The position numbers and the translations under genes were made by a program. 64,000 nt of DNA, from the NCBI RefSeq assembly GCF_001522865.1, contig NZ_LOWB01000040.1:1-64000 (forward strand), written 5' to 3'. This stretch comes from Burkholderia sp. TSV86. Lineage in GTDB: Bacteria > Pseudomonadota > Gammaproteobacteria > Burkholderiales > Burkholderiaceae. The notes below the pieces were generated by a model that made no database searches, was not told where the DNA came from, and saw nothing but the letters and a program-made list of their open reading frames with translations. Shown in pieces: positions 28,116 to 36,415 of the stretch (positions are counted from its first letter, which is position 1; every line of letters begins with the position of its first letter).

Positions 28116-28301
28116 TCAGATCGATATCATTTCGAAATCCTCTTTTCCAACGCCACATTCGGGGCAACGCCAATTGTCCGGAATCGCCTCCCAGCGTGTG
28201 CCGGGTGCGATGCCGTCCTCCGGCGAACCCGCCTCTTCCGAATAAATCCAGCCGCATACGAGACACATCAACGTTCGCATTTCCACAGTGGGCGTGCTCA
28301 T
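28116..28301 (-). CDS. Rubredoxin
   Basis: A 61-residue electron carrier. One iron is held by Cys13 and Cys16 (MCLVCG) and by Cys46 and Cys49 (RCPECG). The spacing of 29 residues between pairs and the Trp/Tyr-rich core (CGWIYSEEAG) match AlkG-type rubredoxins that feed di-iron membrane oxygenases and desaturases. The start overlaps the hydrolase stop as ATGA. Its place between the desaturases and the Rieske enzyme suggests it supplies electrons to them. Confidence 0.95.
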   Translation of the reverse strand: MSTPTVEMRTLMCLVCGWIYSEEAGSPEDGIAPGTRWEAIPDNWRCPECGVGKEDFEMISI

Positions 28302-29215
28302 GCGATTCGCTCCTCCAGATTCGACATATGCTGTTTCACGAATGCAAAAATCCGCTCGCGCACTTTCGCATCCGACAGGATGCGCCCGTGCCCGCAGCCT
28401 GGCATCGGCTCCAGCGTCGCGTGCGCAAGACCGTCCGATACCCGCTGCGCCTCGCAATACGGCACGACAGGATCGTCAGGATCGTGGACGATGAGCACGG
28501 GCGAATCGAGCGACCCGCCGCGCGCCGGAATGTCCCAATGGCTGACGGGCACGCCGTTGCGCACGAGCAGCTCGGCGTAGATGCGATCGACGATCGGCCG
28601 CGGCAGCGCCATGTCGTTCTGCGCCCAGCGTTCGAGCACACCGGTCAGCGCGGCGGTGGGCGCGATCAGCACGACACAGCGCGGCTGCACGCCGCGCTCC
28701 GCGAGTGCCGAAATCGCCGCGATCGAGCCGAGCGAATGCGCAATGACGACGTCCGCGCCGCCGACCGCATCGAGCACCGCACCCGTCGCCCGCGTGAAGC
28801 GCGTCATCGTCGTATGCTTGCCCGGCGAAATGCCATGCGCGGGCGCATCGAACGCGACGACCGACAGCCCGAGCGTCTGCATCGGCTTGACAAAGCCCAG
28901 CATGCTGCTGCTATCGGTGCCCCAGCCGTGCACGAGCAGCGCGCGCACGGCGCCGCCGGGCCAGCGATAGGCGCGGTCGATGTCCGGATTGCCGGCGATC
29001 TGCATCGCGCGCGCGCCAAGGGGCACGCGATCGCTGACCGGCAGCCCGTAACCGCGCGTGAAGCCGAACGCGTCGGCCGCGCGCCGGCCCGCGGTCTTGG
29101 GCGCCAACCGGTAAAGCGCGCGGTAGCCGTACTGCGTGATGCGCTCACCGAACGACGGCGCCTTGGCCGATACGCGCGCGATCGGCGAAATGTCGGCGGT
29201 ATCGGCCGCCGTCAT
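28298..29215 (-). CDS. Alpha/beta hydrolase, likely chain-releasing thioesterase
   Basis: A 305-residue alpha/beta hydrolase. The oxyanion region is VHGWG (95-99), the nucleophile Ser161 sits in AHSLGS, and Asp and His of the triad are expected in HDPDDPVVP and GCGHGR near the C-terminus. It overlaps the desaturase stop and the rubredoxin start by 4 bases each. In caryoynencin-type polyyne clusters a hydrolase at the same place releases the finished chain from the carrier protein; the same role is inferred here. It has no signal peptide. Confidence 0.85.
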   Translation of the reverse strand: MTAADTADISPIARVSAKAPSFGERITQYGYRALYRLAPKTAGRRAADAFGFTRGYGLPVSDRVPLGARAMQIAGNPDIDRAYRWPGGAVRALLVHGWGTDSSSMLGFVKPMQTLGLSVVAFDAPAHGISPGKHTTMTRFTRATGAVLDAVGGADVVIAHSLGSIAAISALAERGVQPRCVVLIAPTAALTGVLERWAQNDMALPRPIVDRIYAELLVRNGVPVSHWDIPARGGSLDSPVLIVHDPDDPVVPYCEAQRVSDGLAHATLEPMPGCGHGRILSDAKVRERIFAFVKQHMSNLEERIA

Positions 29216-30324
29216 TGCTGCGCTCCCGCAGCCGCCGCGGCCGTCGCTCCCGGCGCCGGCGACACCGGTTCTCGCGACAAGCTCCGGTAATAGCCCGACT
29301 CGGGGTCATAGAAGTGGCAATAGCGGATCACATGCCACAGCTCGCCGAAAGAAAAGTCCTTTTCGCGAATCATCCCCGGAAACGCCGCCTTCAGCGCTGC
29401 CTGAGCCTTCGGCAGGTTGTAGAACGGCACGATCGGCGCGACGTGGTGCGCGGTGTGCACCGAGATATTGTGCGTGAGAAAGTGCAGCCACTTCGGATAG
29501 CGGAAATCCGTCGTGACGAGCAGCCGGCTGGCGTTCGGCGTCCAGTGCTCGGTGGGCAGGAACGGCACGTCGTCCGACGTGTGGTGCATCAGCGTCGTCG
29601 CGCTGAACCACGCATGGATCGCGAACCAGGGCGCGACGAAATACAGCAGCAGCCCCGATACGCCGGTCAGCGCGATCAGCACCGGAAAGTAGATCGCCGA
29701 CGCGATCAGCACGAACGCAAGCGAGCGCTTCACGTCGCGCCGCATCTCGCGCTTCGGATAGAAGCCCGGCCGGAAGCCGGACTCCTTCCAGTAGCTGATC
29801 GTGCCCATCCAGAAGAACCACTTGCGCGTGCCCGCATATTCGAGCCGTTTGAGCAGCGACATCCGGTCGTACAGCGGCGCGGGAATCGGCCGCCAATCGG
29901 TGTCGAGTTCAAGCCGGTTCGTGTTTGCGTGATGCAGGTTGTGCGTATGCCGCCACGCATGAAACGGATACAGCAGCGGCAGCAACGCGACGTGCCCGAC
30001 AATCAGGTTGAGCGTGCGCGATCGCGAGAACGAGCCGTGGCCGCAATCGTGCGCGATGCAATGCAGCCCCCACCCGCCCAGGCCCGCGAGGAGCCAAAGC
30101 GGAATGTAGAACAGCCAGTGCGGCGCATACGCCACACCAACGATCGCGCCGGCATAAACCGCGTAGCTGACGAGGAATCCGAGCAGCCCGCGGGCGACGC
30201 GCGGCTCGTACAGCGATTTGGGAATCGCGTCGGCAAGACGCACGCCTTCGAGCGCCTTCGATTTCTTCAAGAATTCGTCGAAGCTCGGTGGCGGCGCGCT
30301 TGGAATGGAATAGGTAGTGGCCAT
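29212..30324 (-). CDS. Membrane fatty acid desaturase/acetylenase (third of the operon)
   Basis: A 370-residue membrane di-iron desaturase. Histidine boxes are HDCGH (92-96), HTHNLHH (126-132) and HTAHH (290-294), a pattern of the delta-12/acetylenase branch rather than the acyl-CoA delta-9 branch. Hydrophobic helices flank the boxes. The ATG at 30324 follows GGGAGATCCAC, 13 bases after the carrier-protein stop. In known polyyne clusters this position (E) is a desaturase needed to make triple bonds. It differs clearly from the two other desaturases in the operon, so it should act at another position or on an already desaturated chain. Confidence 0.92.
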   Translation of the reverse strand: MATTYSIPSAPPPSFDEFLKKSKALEGVRLADAIPKSLYEPRVARGLLGFLVSYAVYAGAIVGVAYAPHWLFYIPLWLLAGLGGWGLHCIAHDCGHGSFSRSRTLNLIVGHVALLPLLYPFHAWRHTHNLHHANTNRLELDTDWRPIPAPLYDRMSLLKRLEYAGTRKWFFWMGTISYWKESGFRPGFYPKREMRRDVKRSLAFVLIASAIYFPVLIALTGVSGLLLYFVAPWFAIHAWFSATTLMHHTSDDVPFLPTEHWTPNASRLLVTTDFRYPKWLHFLTHNISVHTAHHVAPIVPFYNLPKAQAALKAAFPGMIREKDFSFGELWHVIRYCHFYDPESGYYRSLSREPVSPAPGATAAAAAGAQQ

Positions 30325-30337
30325 GTGGATCTCCCGT

Positions 30338-30658
30338 TCACGCCTGCTCAAGGCCCAATTCAGTCGCGAGATAATGCGCGAGGTCGTCGATGCTGCCGTG
30401 TTCGAACAGCAACGCCGGCGACAGCCGCTGTTCGACGACCTTCTCCAGATCGCCCGACACCTGCACCGCGACGATCGAGTCGAGACCATACGCATCGAAG
30501 CGCTTGGACGTGTCGATCGACGCGCGATCGACCTTCAACTGCTTCGCAAGCCGCTCGACCAGCCAGTTGCGGATCGATGCCTCGGACAGCGTGCCGATAT
30601 CGGCGGCCGCTGCCTTGTTCCGGCCGAAGAGGCCGCTCAAAATGCCTGCCTGTGCCAT
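30338..30658 (-). CDS. Acyl carrier protein
   Basis: A 106-residue carrier. The phosphopantetheine attachment site is Ser61 in GLDSIVAV, inside a four-helix carrier fold (about 25-100). A 20-residue Gly/Ala-rich leader precedes it. The ATG follows GGAGTCGATTC. It sits between desaturase genes in the same order as in polyyne clusters, so it should hold the fatty chain while desaturases act, after loading by the acyl-AMP ligase. It is not the housekeeping carrier protein, whose usual fab gene neighbours are absent. Confidence 0.93.
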   Translation of the reverse strand: MAQAGILSGLFGRNKAAAADIGTLSEASIRNWLVERLAKQLKVDRASIDTSKRFDAYGLDSIVAVQVSGDLEKVVEQRLSPALLFEHGSIDDLAHYLATELGLEQA

Positions 30659-30710
30659 GAATCGACTCCTGTAAGTGAGAAATGAACGAATGAAACGAAC
30701 TTGAATGCCG

Positions 30711-31709
30711 TCATCGGCGCACGAATGCCTCGGGTTTCTTCGCGAGCCGCTCGATCGCGGCGGGCTCGGGCTTGCGCAATCCATGAACCACGCCGAGCTT
30801 GCCAAGCGTCCACAACACCCACGCGCTCAGATCCGGCTCGTACCACTTGACCGAGTGGCGATACGACGCGGGAAACGCATGGTGATTGTTCTGCAGCCCC
30901 TCGCCGAACGTGAAGATCGCAACCGGCCAGTTGTTCGCGCTCTGGTCGTCAGTCTTGAACGGACGGCCGCCGAACATGTGGCAGACCGAACCTACGCACC
31001 AGGCCGCCTGATTCGCAAGAAAAATCCGGGCAAAGCCGCCGAACAGCAAGCCGTTCCATGCCGCGTGCAGGCTGCCTCCGACGAGCCCGCCGATGACAGC
31101 CGGCAACGCAAGGCCGAGCGCGACCCACCACATATACGTGCGGTGGTAGAAAAAGAGCCGCCTGTCGCGCAGTACGTCCGGCGCGAAGAAGGTCCATCCG
31201 GACACGTCCGGCGCCAGCATCCACGGCATGTGCGCATACCAGAGCCCGCGCGCCTTCGCGAGGAACCCATTGCCGAGCAGGTTCGGCGAATGCGGATCGC
31301 CCTGCTGATCGCTGTACAGGTGATGGCGGCGATGCGTCGTCACCCAGAACATGATCGGCCCCTGCGCGGCCATCGATCCGCAAATCAGCATCAGCCCTTC
31401 GAACCAGCGGCCGGTTCGAAATGTCTTGTGCGACAGATAACGATGAAAACCCATCGTGATCCCGCCCATGTGGAGAAAATAGAATGCGGCGAACAACACC
31501 AGATCGGTTGCAGCGAAATCGCCAAGCACGAGTTGCCGCAGCGCGAGAACGAAGCCCGCGAATGGCACGAGCATCACCGCGAGCGCGGTCAGCCGCTTGA
31601 TGCGCGCGCCGGCGCCGATCAACGGCGAGACGCCGGGAATCTGTCCGCCGGCGGCGGACAATCCGCCGCCGGCATTGACGCCGGGTGCTACCTGAATCGA
31701 CGAAGTCAT
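30711..31709 (-). CDS. Membrane fatty acid desaturase (second of the operon)
   Basis: A 332-residue desaturase of the acyl-CoA/stearoyl delta-9 branch. Histidine boxes are HRYLSH (89-94), HRRHH (126-130) and NNHHAF (274-279). It is a clear paralogue of the desaturase encoded just upstream, so the pair probably arose by duplication. The ATG at 31709 follows GGAGACCCTC; a TTG four codons upstream is an unlikely start. It should introduce unsaturation into the carrier-bound chain using electrons from the rubredoxin. Confidence 0.92.
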   Translation of the reverse strand: MTSSIQVAPGVNAGGGLSAAGGQIPGVSPLIGAGARIKRLTALAVMLVPFAGFVLALRQLVLGDFAATDLVLFAAFYFLHMGGITMGFHRYLSHKTFRTGRWFEGLMLICGSMAAQGPIMFWVTTHRRHHLYSDQQGDPHSPNLLGNGFLAKARGLWYAHMPWMLAPDVSGWTFFAPDVLRDRRLFFYHRTYMWWVALGLALPAVIGGLVGGSLHAAWNGLLFGGFARIFLANQAAWCVGSVCHMFGGRPFKTDDQSANNWPVAIFTFGEGLQNNHHAFPASYRHSVKWYEPDLSAWVLWTLGKLGVVHGLRKPEPAAIERLAKKPEAFVRR

Positions 31710-31761
31710 GAGGGTCTCCAAATACGGTCAAAAGGAAGTCATCGAAGGAAAATCATCGAAG

Positions 31762-32733
31762 CTACCGGGATGAAGACGCGTCGGCGGCCGCCTGTTTCGA
31801 TGCGTATCGCACATCCGTGACCAGGCCGACGGAATCGAGCAGACGAATGAACCATGCGGACGGATCCAGTTGCCAAAATTCGTGGTCGTTGTTGGCGAGC
31901 GCCGGATGGGCGTGATGGTTGTTGTGCCATGCGCCGCCCACCGAAAAGAGCGCGAGCACGCCAAGATTGCGGCTGTGATCGCGTGTCTGATAAGGGCGCG
32001 TGCCGATCGTATGACACAGCGAATTGACCGCCCATGTCGATTGATCGAGCAGGAAAATCCGCGCGAGGCCGCCCCACAGAAATCCGCCCAGCGCGCCAAT
32101 CCACGCATGGCCCGACGGCGCGAGCAGCGCGCCTGCCGCGGCCGGCAGCGCGAGACCAAGCGCCACCCACCAGCCGTAACGCAGGTTCAGATTGACGATC
32201 AACCGGTCCCTGAGCAGATCCGTTGCGAACGCGTTCCAGTTGTCGCGGCGCACCGTAAACAGCCAGCCGACATGGCCGTGCCAGAGCCCGTAGAGGCGGC
32301 TCGAGCGGCCGTCGCGGTTCGCCTTGGGCCGCGGCGAATGCGGGTCGCCGTCCTGATCGGTGAACGCGTGGTGCATCCGGTGCGTTGCCGCCCAGAACAG
32401 GATCGGCCCTTGCGCGGCCATGCTGCCGAGCACGCCGAGCAGCACGGTGACGATCGGGTGCCCCTTGAACGCGCGATGGGAAAAATAGCGGTGCATACCC
32501 GTCTCGACGCCCAATGCGGTCGCGAAATACATGACGGCCAACAGCACGAAATCGGCCGCGCGCACGCCGAACGCCCATGTATAGGCGATCGCGAACACGA
32601 AGCCCGCCGCCGGCACGCATACCGTCAGATAGGCGAGCCGGCGCGCGCGCCTGTCGGCGTCCGCGTGCGCGCCGACAGGCGTGTCCGACGTACCAGAGGC
32701 GCTTTGAGAAGACAAAAGATCCGCTTCAGCCAT
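31762..32733 (-). CDS. Membrane fatty acid desaturase (first of the operon)
   Basis: A 323-residue desaturase with boxes HRYFSH (81-86), HRMHH (118-122) and HNNHH (270-274), of the same branch as the next gene. A 30-residue hydrophilic Asp/Ala-rich leader precedes the first helix. The ATG at 32733 follows GGAGTCAGTC; an in-frame codon 12 residues upstream lacks a ribosome site. It starts 58 bases after the acyl-AMP ligase stop. Together with its paralogue and the third desaturase, it gives the operon three distinct desaturation steps. Confidence 0.92.
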   Translation of the reverse strand: MAEADLLSSQSASGTSDTPVGAHADADRRARRLAYLTVCVPAAGFVFAIAYTWAFGVRAADFVLLAVMYFATALGVETGMHRYFSHRAFKGHPIVTVLLGVLGSMAAQGPILFWAATHRMHHAFTDQDGDPHSPRPKANRDGRSSRLYGLWHGHVGWLFTVRRDNWNAFATDLLRDRLIVNLNLRYGWWVALGLALPAAAGALLAPSGHAWIGALGGFLWGGLARIFLLDQSTWAVNSLCHTIGTRPYQTRDHSRNLGVLALFSVGGAWHNNHHAHPALANNDHEFWQLDPSAWFIRLLDSVGLVTDVRYASKQAAADASSSR

Positions 32734-32791
32734 GACTGACTCCGAAGAAAAAGAGCGGGAACGAAGCAAGCGAAAGAACGCCGCGCATGCG

Positions 32792-34603
32792 CTACGCGCT
32801 TGCGGTGAACACGCGCAAACTGCCCTTTTGGAACGCCTGCTTGCACGCTTGCCGGCGCACCTTGCCGCTCGTCGTCAGCGGAATCGCGCCCATCGGTCCC
32901 AGATGCACGAACGCCGGCGCGACGCCGTGATCGCGCGTCACCGCCCGCGTGATCGCCTCGCGCACTTCGCTCAGTTGCGCGTCGTTTAGCTGTTTCGTGC
33001 GCTTGATCTCCGCGACGATGATCAGCGATTCGCTGGTCTCGCCCTCGACCGAGAATGCGGCCACGCCGTTCGTGCGGATTGCGTCGTGCGCCTGCTGAAC
33101 CGACCCCTCGATGTCGTTCGGATAAAGGTTGCGCCCCGCAACGATCACGACGTCCTTCAGCCGCCCGGTGACGAACAGCTCGCCGCGCTCAACGAACCCC
33201 AGGTCGCCCGTGCGCAGATAACGGGCCGATTCGCGCCCGCCTTGCGGCGCATCGGCGGCGAGCGTCGCGGCAAATATGTCGTCGCTGTCGTCGCGATTCA
33301 GATACCCGGCCGCGACGTTCGGACCCGCGACCCAAATCTCGCCGATCGCGCGCTCCGGCAACGGCTGCCGCGTTTGCGGATCGACGATGCGCAGTTCATG
33401 GCCCGCCGCGACGGGCCCGCAGCCGACGAGCCTCGCGTGGCCGAGCGGCGTGTCCGTGCCGCCCGTGTACGGCAAGCAGATGCCGGCGGCGAGCGCGTCC
33501 TTGTCGACGTCGAGCAGCGTAATCGGCTCGCGGCCGCGCTTGCCGGACACATAGAGCGTCGCCTCCGCCATCCCGTAGCACGGCACGATCGCATGACGGT
33601 CGAAGCCGCGCGGCTCATACCGCGCGAAGAAGCGTTCGAGCGTCGCGTAGCGAACCGGCTCCGCGCCGCAAAACACGTGCTGCAGCGAGCTGAGATCGAG
33701 CGTGGCCGCCTCAGCCTCGCTGATATTGTCGACACACAAATCGAAGGCGAAATTGGGCGCGACGCTCGTCGTCACGCGATAGTCGTTGATCGCCTTCAGC
33801 CAACGGTACGGCCGTTGCACGAAATGCTGCGGCGACAAAATGACGAGCGGAAAACCGCTATAGACCGCAAGCAGCAGCGCCCCCATCAGCCCCATGTCGT
33901 GATACGGCGGCAGCCATGTGCAGCCGACGCGCTCCGGATCATCGCCAAGGCGCTGAGCGATCACCGCGCAATTGCTGACGAGATTGTCGTGCGTGACGAT
34001 CACGCCCTTGGGCTCGCCCGTCGATCCCGACGTATATTGCAGCAGCGCCGGGCGTTCGGCGTCGCCGGGCGGCAAGTCCGTTACCTGCTTTTTATATGCA
34101 TATACATTTTCACCATCAAAAAATTTTTGATCGATGCCGAGCAGCGCCGGCACGGCCTGCACGCCGGCTTGCGCATAGAACTGATTGAGATGCTGCTTCA
34201 GCAGCTCGAGCACGCCGGTGCCGGCGATGACGATATCCGGGTGCGCATCGCGGCAAATCGACGCGAAACGGGCGATGGCCCGCGATCCGGCCGGCGGAAA
34301 CGACGGCACGGCGGTTGCACCGGCAAACAAAATTCCAAATAAAGCAGCCACATAATTCAACCCAGGTTCAAGCACCAGCAAGACGCGCCGATTATTAAGC
34401 GGATACTGCAAAATGGCATCGCGCACGCGAATTGACGCATCATAAAAAGTTTGATAATTCCAGGTAACTACGTCGCCTTCACCATCGCGCAAAAAGATAA
34501 AAGCCGTGTGATCCGGCGCCTGCGCGGCGCGCTCACGGAGAATATCGAGCAACGACGCACGCCGGTCACCATCGCGTGGCGTGGGGATGACATCGATCGC
34601 CAT
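32792..34603 (-). CDS. Fatty acyl-AMP ligase
   Basis: A 603-residue adenylating enzyme of the FAAL type. It activates a free fatty acid as acyl-AMP and loads it onto a carrier protein, not CoA. The AMP-binding loop is TSGSTGEPKG (191-200); other motifs are PCYGMAEATLYVSG, RTGDLGF and GRLKDVVIVAGRN. The start follows GAGGGCTTC. It heads the seven-kilobase operon, like cayA in the caryoynencin cluster. Its 5' end is oddly AT-rich: codons 155-175, around ENVYAYKK, use rare A/T-ending codons, unlike the rest of the gene, which suggests an acquired or patched segment. Confidence 0.92.
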   Translation of the reverse strand: MAIDVIPTPRDGDRRASLLDILRERAAQAPDHTAFIFLRDGEGDVVTWNYQTFYDASIRVRDAILQYPLNNRRVLLVLEPGLNYVAALFGILFAGATAVPSFPPAGSRAIARFASICRDAHPDIVIAGTGVLELLKQHLNQFYAQAGVQAVPALLGIDQKFFDGENVYAYKKQVTDLPPGDAERPALLQYTSGSTGEPKGVIVTHDNLVSNCAVIAQRLGDDPERVGCTWLPPYHDMGLMGALLLAVYSGFPLVILSPQHFVQRPYRWLKAINDYRVTTSVAPNFAFDLCVDNISEAEAATLDLSSLQHVFCGAEPVRYATLERFFARYEPRGFDRHAIVPCYGMAEATLYVSGKRGREPITLLDVDKDALAAGICLPYTGGTDTPLGHARLVGCGPVAAGHELRIVDPQTRQPLPERAIGEIWVAGPNVAAGYLNRDDSDDIFAATLAADAPQGGRESARYLRTGDLGFVERGELFVTGRLKDVVIVAGRNLYPNDIEGSVQQAHDAIRTNGVAAFSVEGETSESLIIVAEIKRTKQLNDAQLSEVREAITRAVTRDHGVAPAFVHLGPMGAIPLTTSGKVRRQACKQAFQKGSLRVFTASA

Positions 34604-34940
34604 GGAAGCCCTCGTTTGATGTTGTATGTCAAATCCCGGTTCTGGTTTTCCCGGTGCATACGCTTTTATATACGCGAGCGTTAAAAATTCAAAATAAAGT
34701 CGACTGATGAACTCTTCTACAAGTCGCCCCGCGCTTTCGGTTGACAGAATAACCCATTCAATGGATTTTCACCAAAAAATAATTTGCTCTTTTGGGTAAC
34801 AAAAATCCATTCAATAAGCACCTCCATAAAACAACCATATTATTTTTGGGCGACCTAAATTAGGCGGTAGACAATCAAAGTCCAATTACGATCGAGGTGC
34901 ATTCGCGGCGCGGCGATGGTGCGCGCCTCACCAACATCGA
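34604..34940. other. AT-rich intergenic region before the polyyne-like operon
   Basis: A 337-base gap far richer in A and T than the surrounding DNA, with many A/T runs (34680-34860). It contains the candidate promoter of the operon. No convincing gene is present; an MFS transporter gene ends at its far side. Low-GC upstream DNA like this is typical of acquired clusters bound by H-NS-like proteins. Confidence 0.6.
34665..34692 (-). promoter_or_regulatory. Candidate sigma-70 promoter of the polyyne-like operon
   Basis: Read on the minus strand, TTGAAT (34687-34692) and TATAAA (34665-34670) are 16 bases apart, about 62 bases upstream of the acyl-AMP ligase start. The -10 match is strong; the -35 match is moderate. 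Confidence 0.45.
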
Positions 34941-36263
34941 TCAGCGCTTGCCGCTTGCCCCAAGATAGACGGTTGCCGCAAACCCGGCGGCGGCGGCAGC
35001 CAACACAACCACCGCAAGCCATAACACAGGCGAGAACGACCCAGCGTGCGCGGCGAGCGGCGCGGCCACGAGCGGCCCGGCGATCTGGCCGAGGCCATAC
35101 GAAGCGGTCGCATATCCCATCAGCCCAACCGCGCGCTCGCCATACAACCGGCGCGCCTCGCGCATCGCAAACAGCGTGATCGCGGTAAAAGGCAACCCGA
35201 CGAGCATGCTGCCAAGCGCAAATCCCGCAGCCGTCGGCCACACGATGCCAAGCATCACGCCCACGGCCTGCACCCCGCAACAGGCGGCAAGCAGCAGCCG
35301 GTTGTTCCAGCGCGGCGGCAGCTTCGCGCCGAGCAGCGCACCGGCAATCGCCGCCGCGCCGAACATCGGCCAGAACAGATCCGGCCACGGCGAATGCACG
35401 GGCAATGCAGCATGCGCGATCACCGGCAGGAACGTCGCGGTGACGATGTAGCCGAAGCCCGGCAAACCGTAGAGCAGCACCAGCCAACGCGCATCGCGCC
35501 GAACGTCGCGCGCCCGTGCCTCTTGAGACGCGCGGACGATATGCACCGCATCGGCTCTTTCTATATGTGTACGCATATTATTTGCGTTCGCGTTCATGCC
35601 GGCGTGTGCATCGCGTGCGCCGCCGCTTTCGTCCGCACGCGCGGGCAGCGCGAACGTGCGCCACACCGCTGCCGACAACAACGCCGCCACCATCGCGAAC
35701 GCACTCCATCCGAGCGCGGCGCGTTGCCCCGCCAGCGCCGCCGCAGCCAATCCCGTCGCCACGATCCCGGCGCCCGGTCCGGTATAGATCACTCCACCCC
35801 ACGCCGGCGCGCCGCACTGCGCGACGCGCGTTAATCCCCACTGCGAGGCGAACACGAATGTCCATGCACTCACCGCTCCCGCGACAAAGCGCGCGAGCGC
35901 CCAGATCCAGAACGGACTGGCCACGCTCATCACCAGCAACAGCGCGACCGTCGCGGCAAGCCCGCCGCGCACCATCTTCTCGGGCGCGGCGCGGATACGC
36001 GCGCAAGTGATCGCGCCGACGAAATAGCCCGCGTAGTTCGCGGACGCGAGCCATCCGCCATGCCGAATATCCAAGCCGCCGCCCGCGAGCATCAAAGGCA
36101 GTAGCGGCGTGAACGCAAAGCGCCCAATGCCAAGCGCGCTGGCGAGCGCGGCCGCGCTCGCCAGCGCCGCACGGCACGCGGCGCTGGCGTCTGGCGCGGC
36201 CGGCGGCGACATGCCCGCTGAGCGAACGAAACCGTCATCGCGGGCAGAAGGGAACATACGCAT
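34941..36263 (-). CDS. MFS transporter, YbfB/YjiJ type
   Basis: A 440-residue inner-membrane transporter with about twelve hydrophobic helices and the ALGIGRFAFTPLLPLM helix typical of YbfB/YjiJ-like MFS proteins. The long central loop (about 205-260) holds an unusual low-GC stretch coding NANANNMRTHIER, flanked by normal high-GC codons. The ATG at 36263 has GAGGT nine bases ahead; a longer start lacks one. It is next to the polyyne-like operon and divergent from a LysR-type gene, so it may export a product under that regulator. The substrate is unknown. Confidence 0.82.
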   Translation of the reverse strand: MRMFPSARDDGFVRSAGMSPPAAPDASAACRAALASAAALASALGIGRFAFTPLLPLMLAGGGLDIRHGGWLASANYAGYFVGAITCARIRAAPEKMVRGGLAATVALLLVMSVASPFWIWALARFVAGAVSAWTFVFASQWGLTRVAQCGAPAWGGVIYTGPGAGIVATGLAAAALAGQRAALGWSAFAMVAALLSAAVWRTFALPARADESGGARDAHAGMNANANNMRTHIERADAVHIVRASQEARARDVRRDARWLVLLYGLPGFGYIVTATFLPVIAHAALPVHSPWPDLFWPMFGAAAIAGALLGAKLPPRWNNRLLLAACCGVQAVGVMLGIVWPTAAGFALGSMLVGLPFTAITLFAMREARRLYGERAVGLMGYATASYGLGQIAGPLVAAPLAAHAGSFSPVLWLAVVVLAAAAAGFAATVYLGASGKR

Positions 36264-36382
36264 CGGAATCGACCTCGGGTCCACGTGCGATACGACAACG
36301 GCAGCAGCTGCAGCCGGCAGCATCGCGGCAACATTCGAATCGATCCGATGCTAACTTGACGGAACGTTCTCTAAAAATGAAT

Positions 36383-36397
36383 AATTGAGATTCAATT
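36383..36397. promoter_or_regulatory. Palindrome in the LysR/MFS divergent promoter
   Basis: AATTGA and TCAATT form a perfect 6-base inverted repeat with a 3-base centre (GAT), in the 152-base gap between the MFS and LysR genes and 18 bases upstream of the LysR start. LysR-type regulators bind such AT-rich dyads and often control a divergent neighbour. Confidence 0.5.
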
Positions 36398-36415
36398 CAT
36401 TTCCAGGAGAGAATC

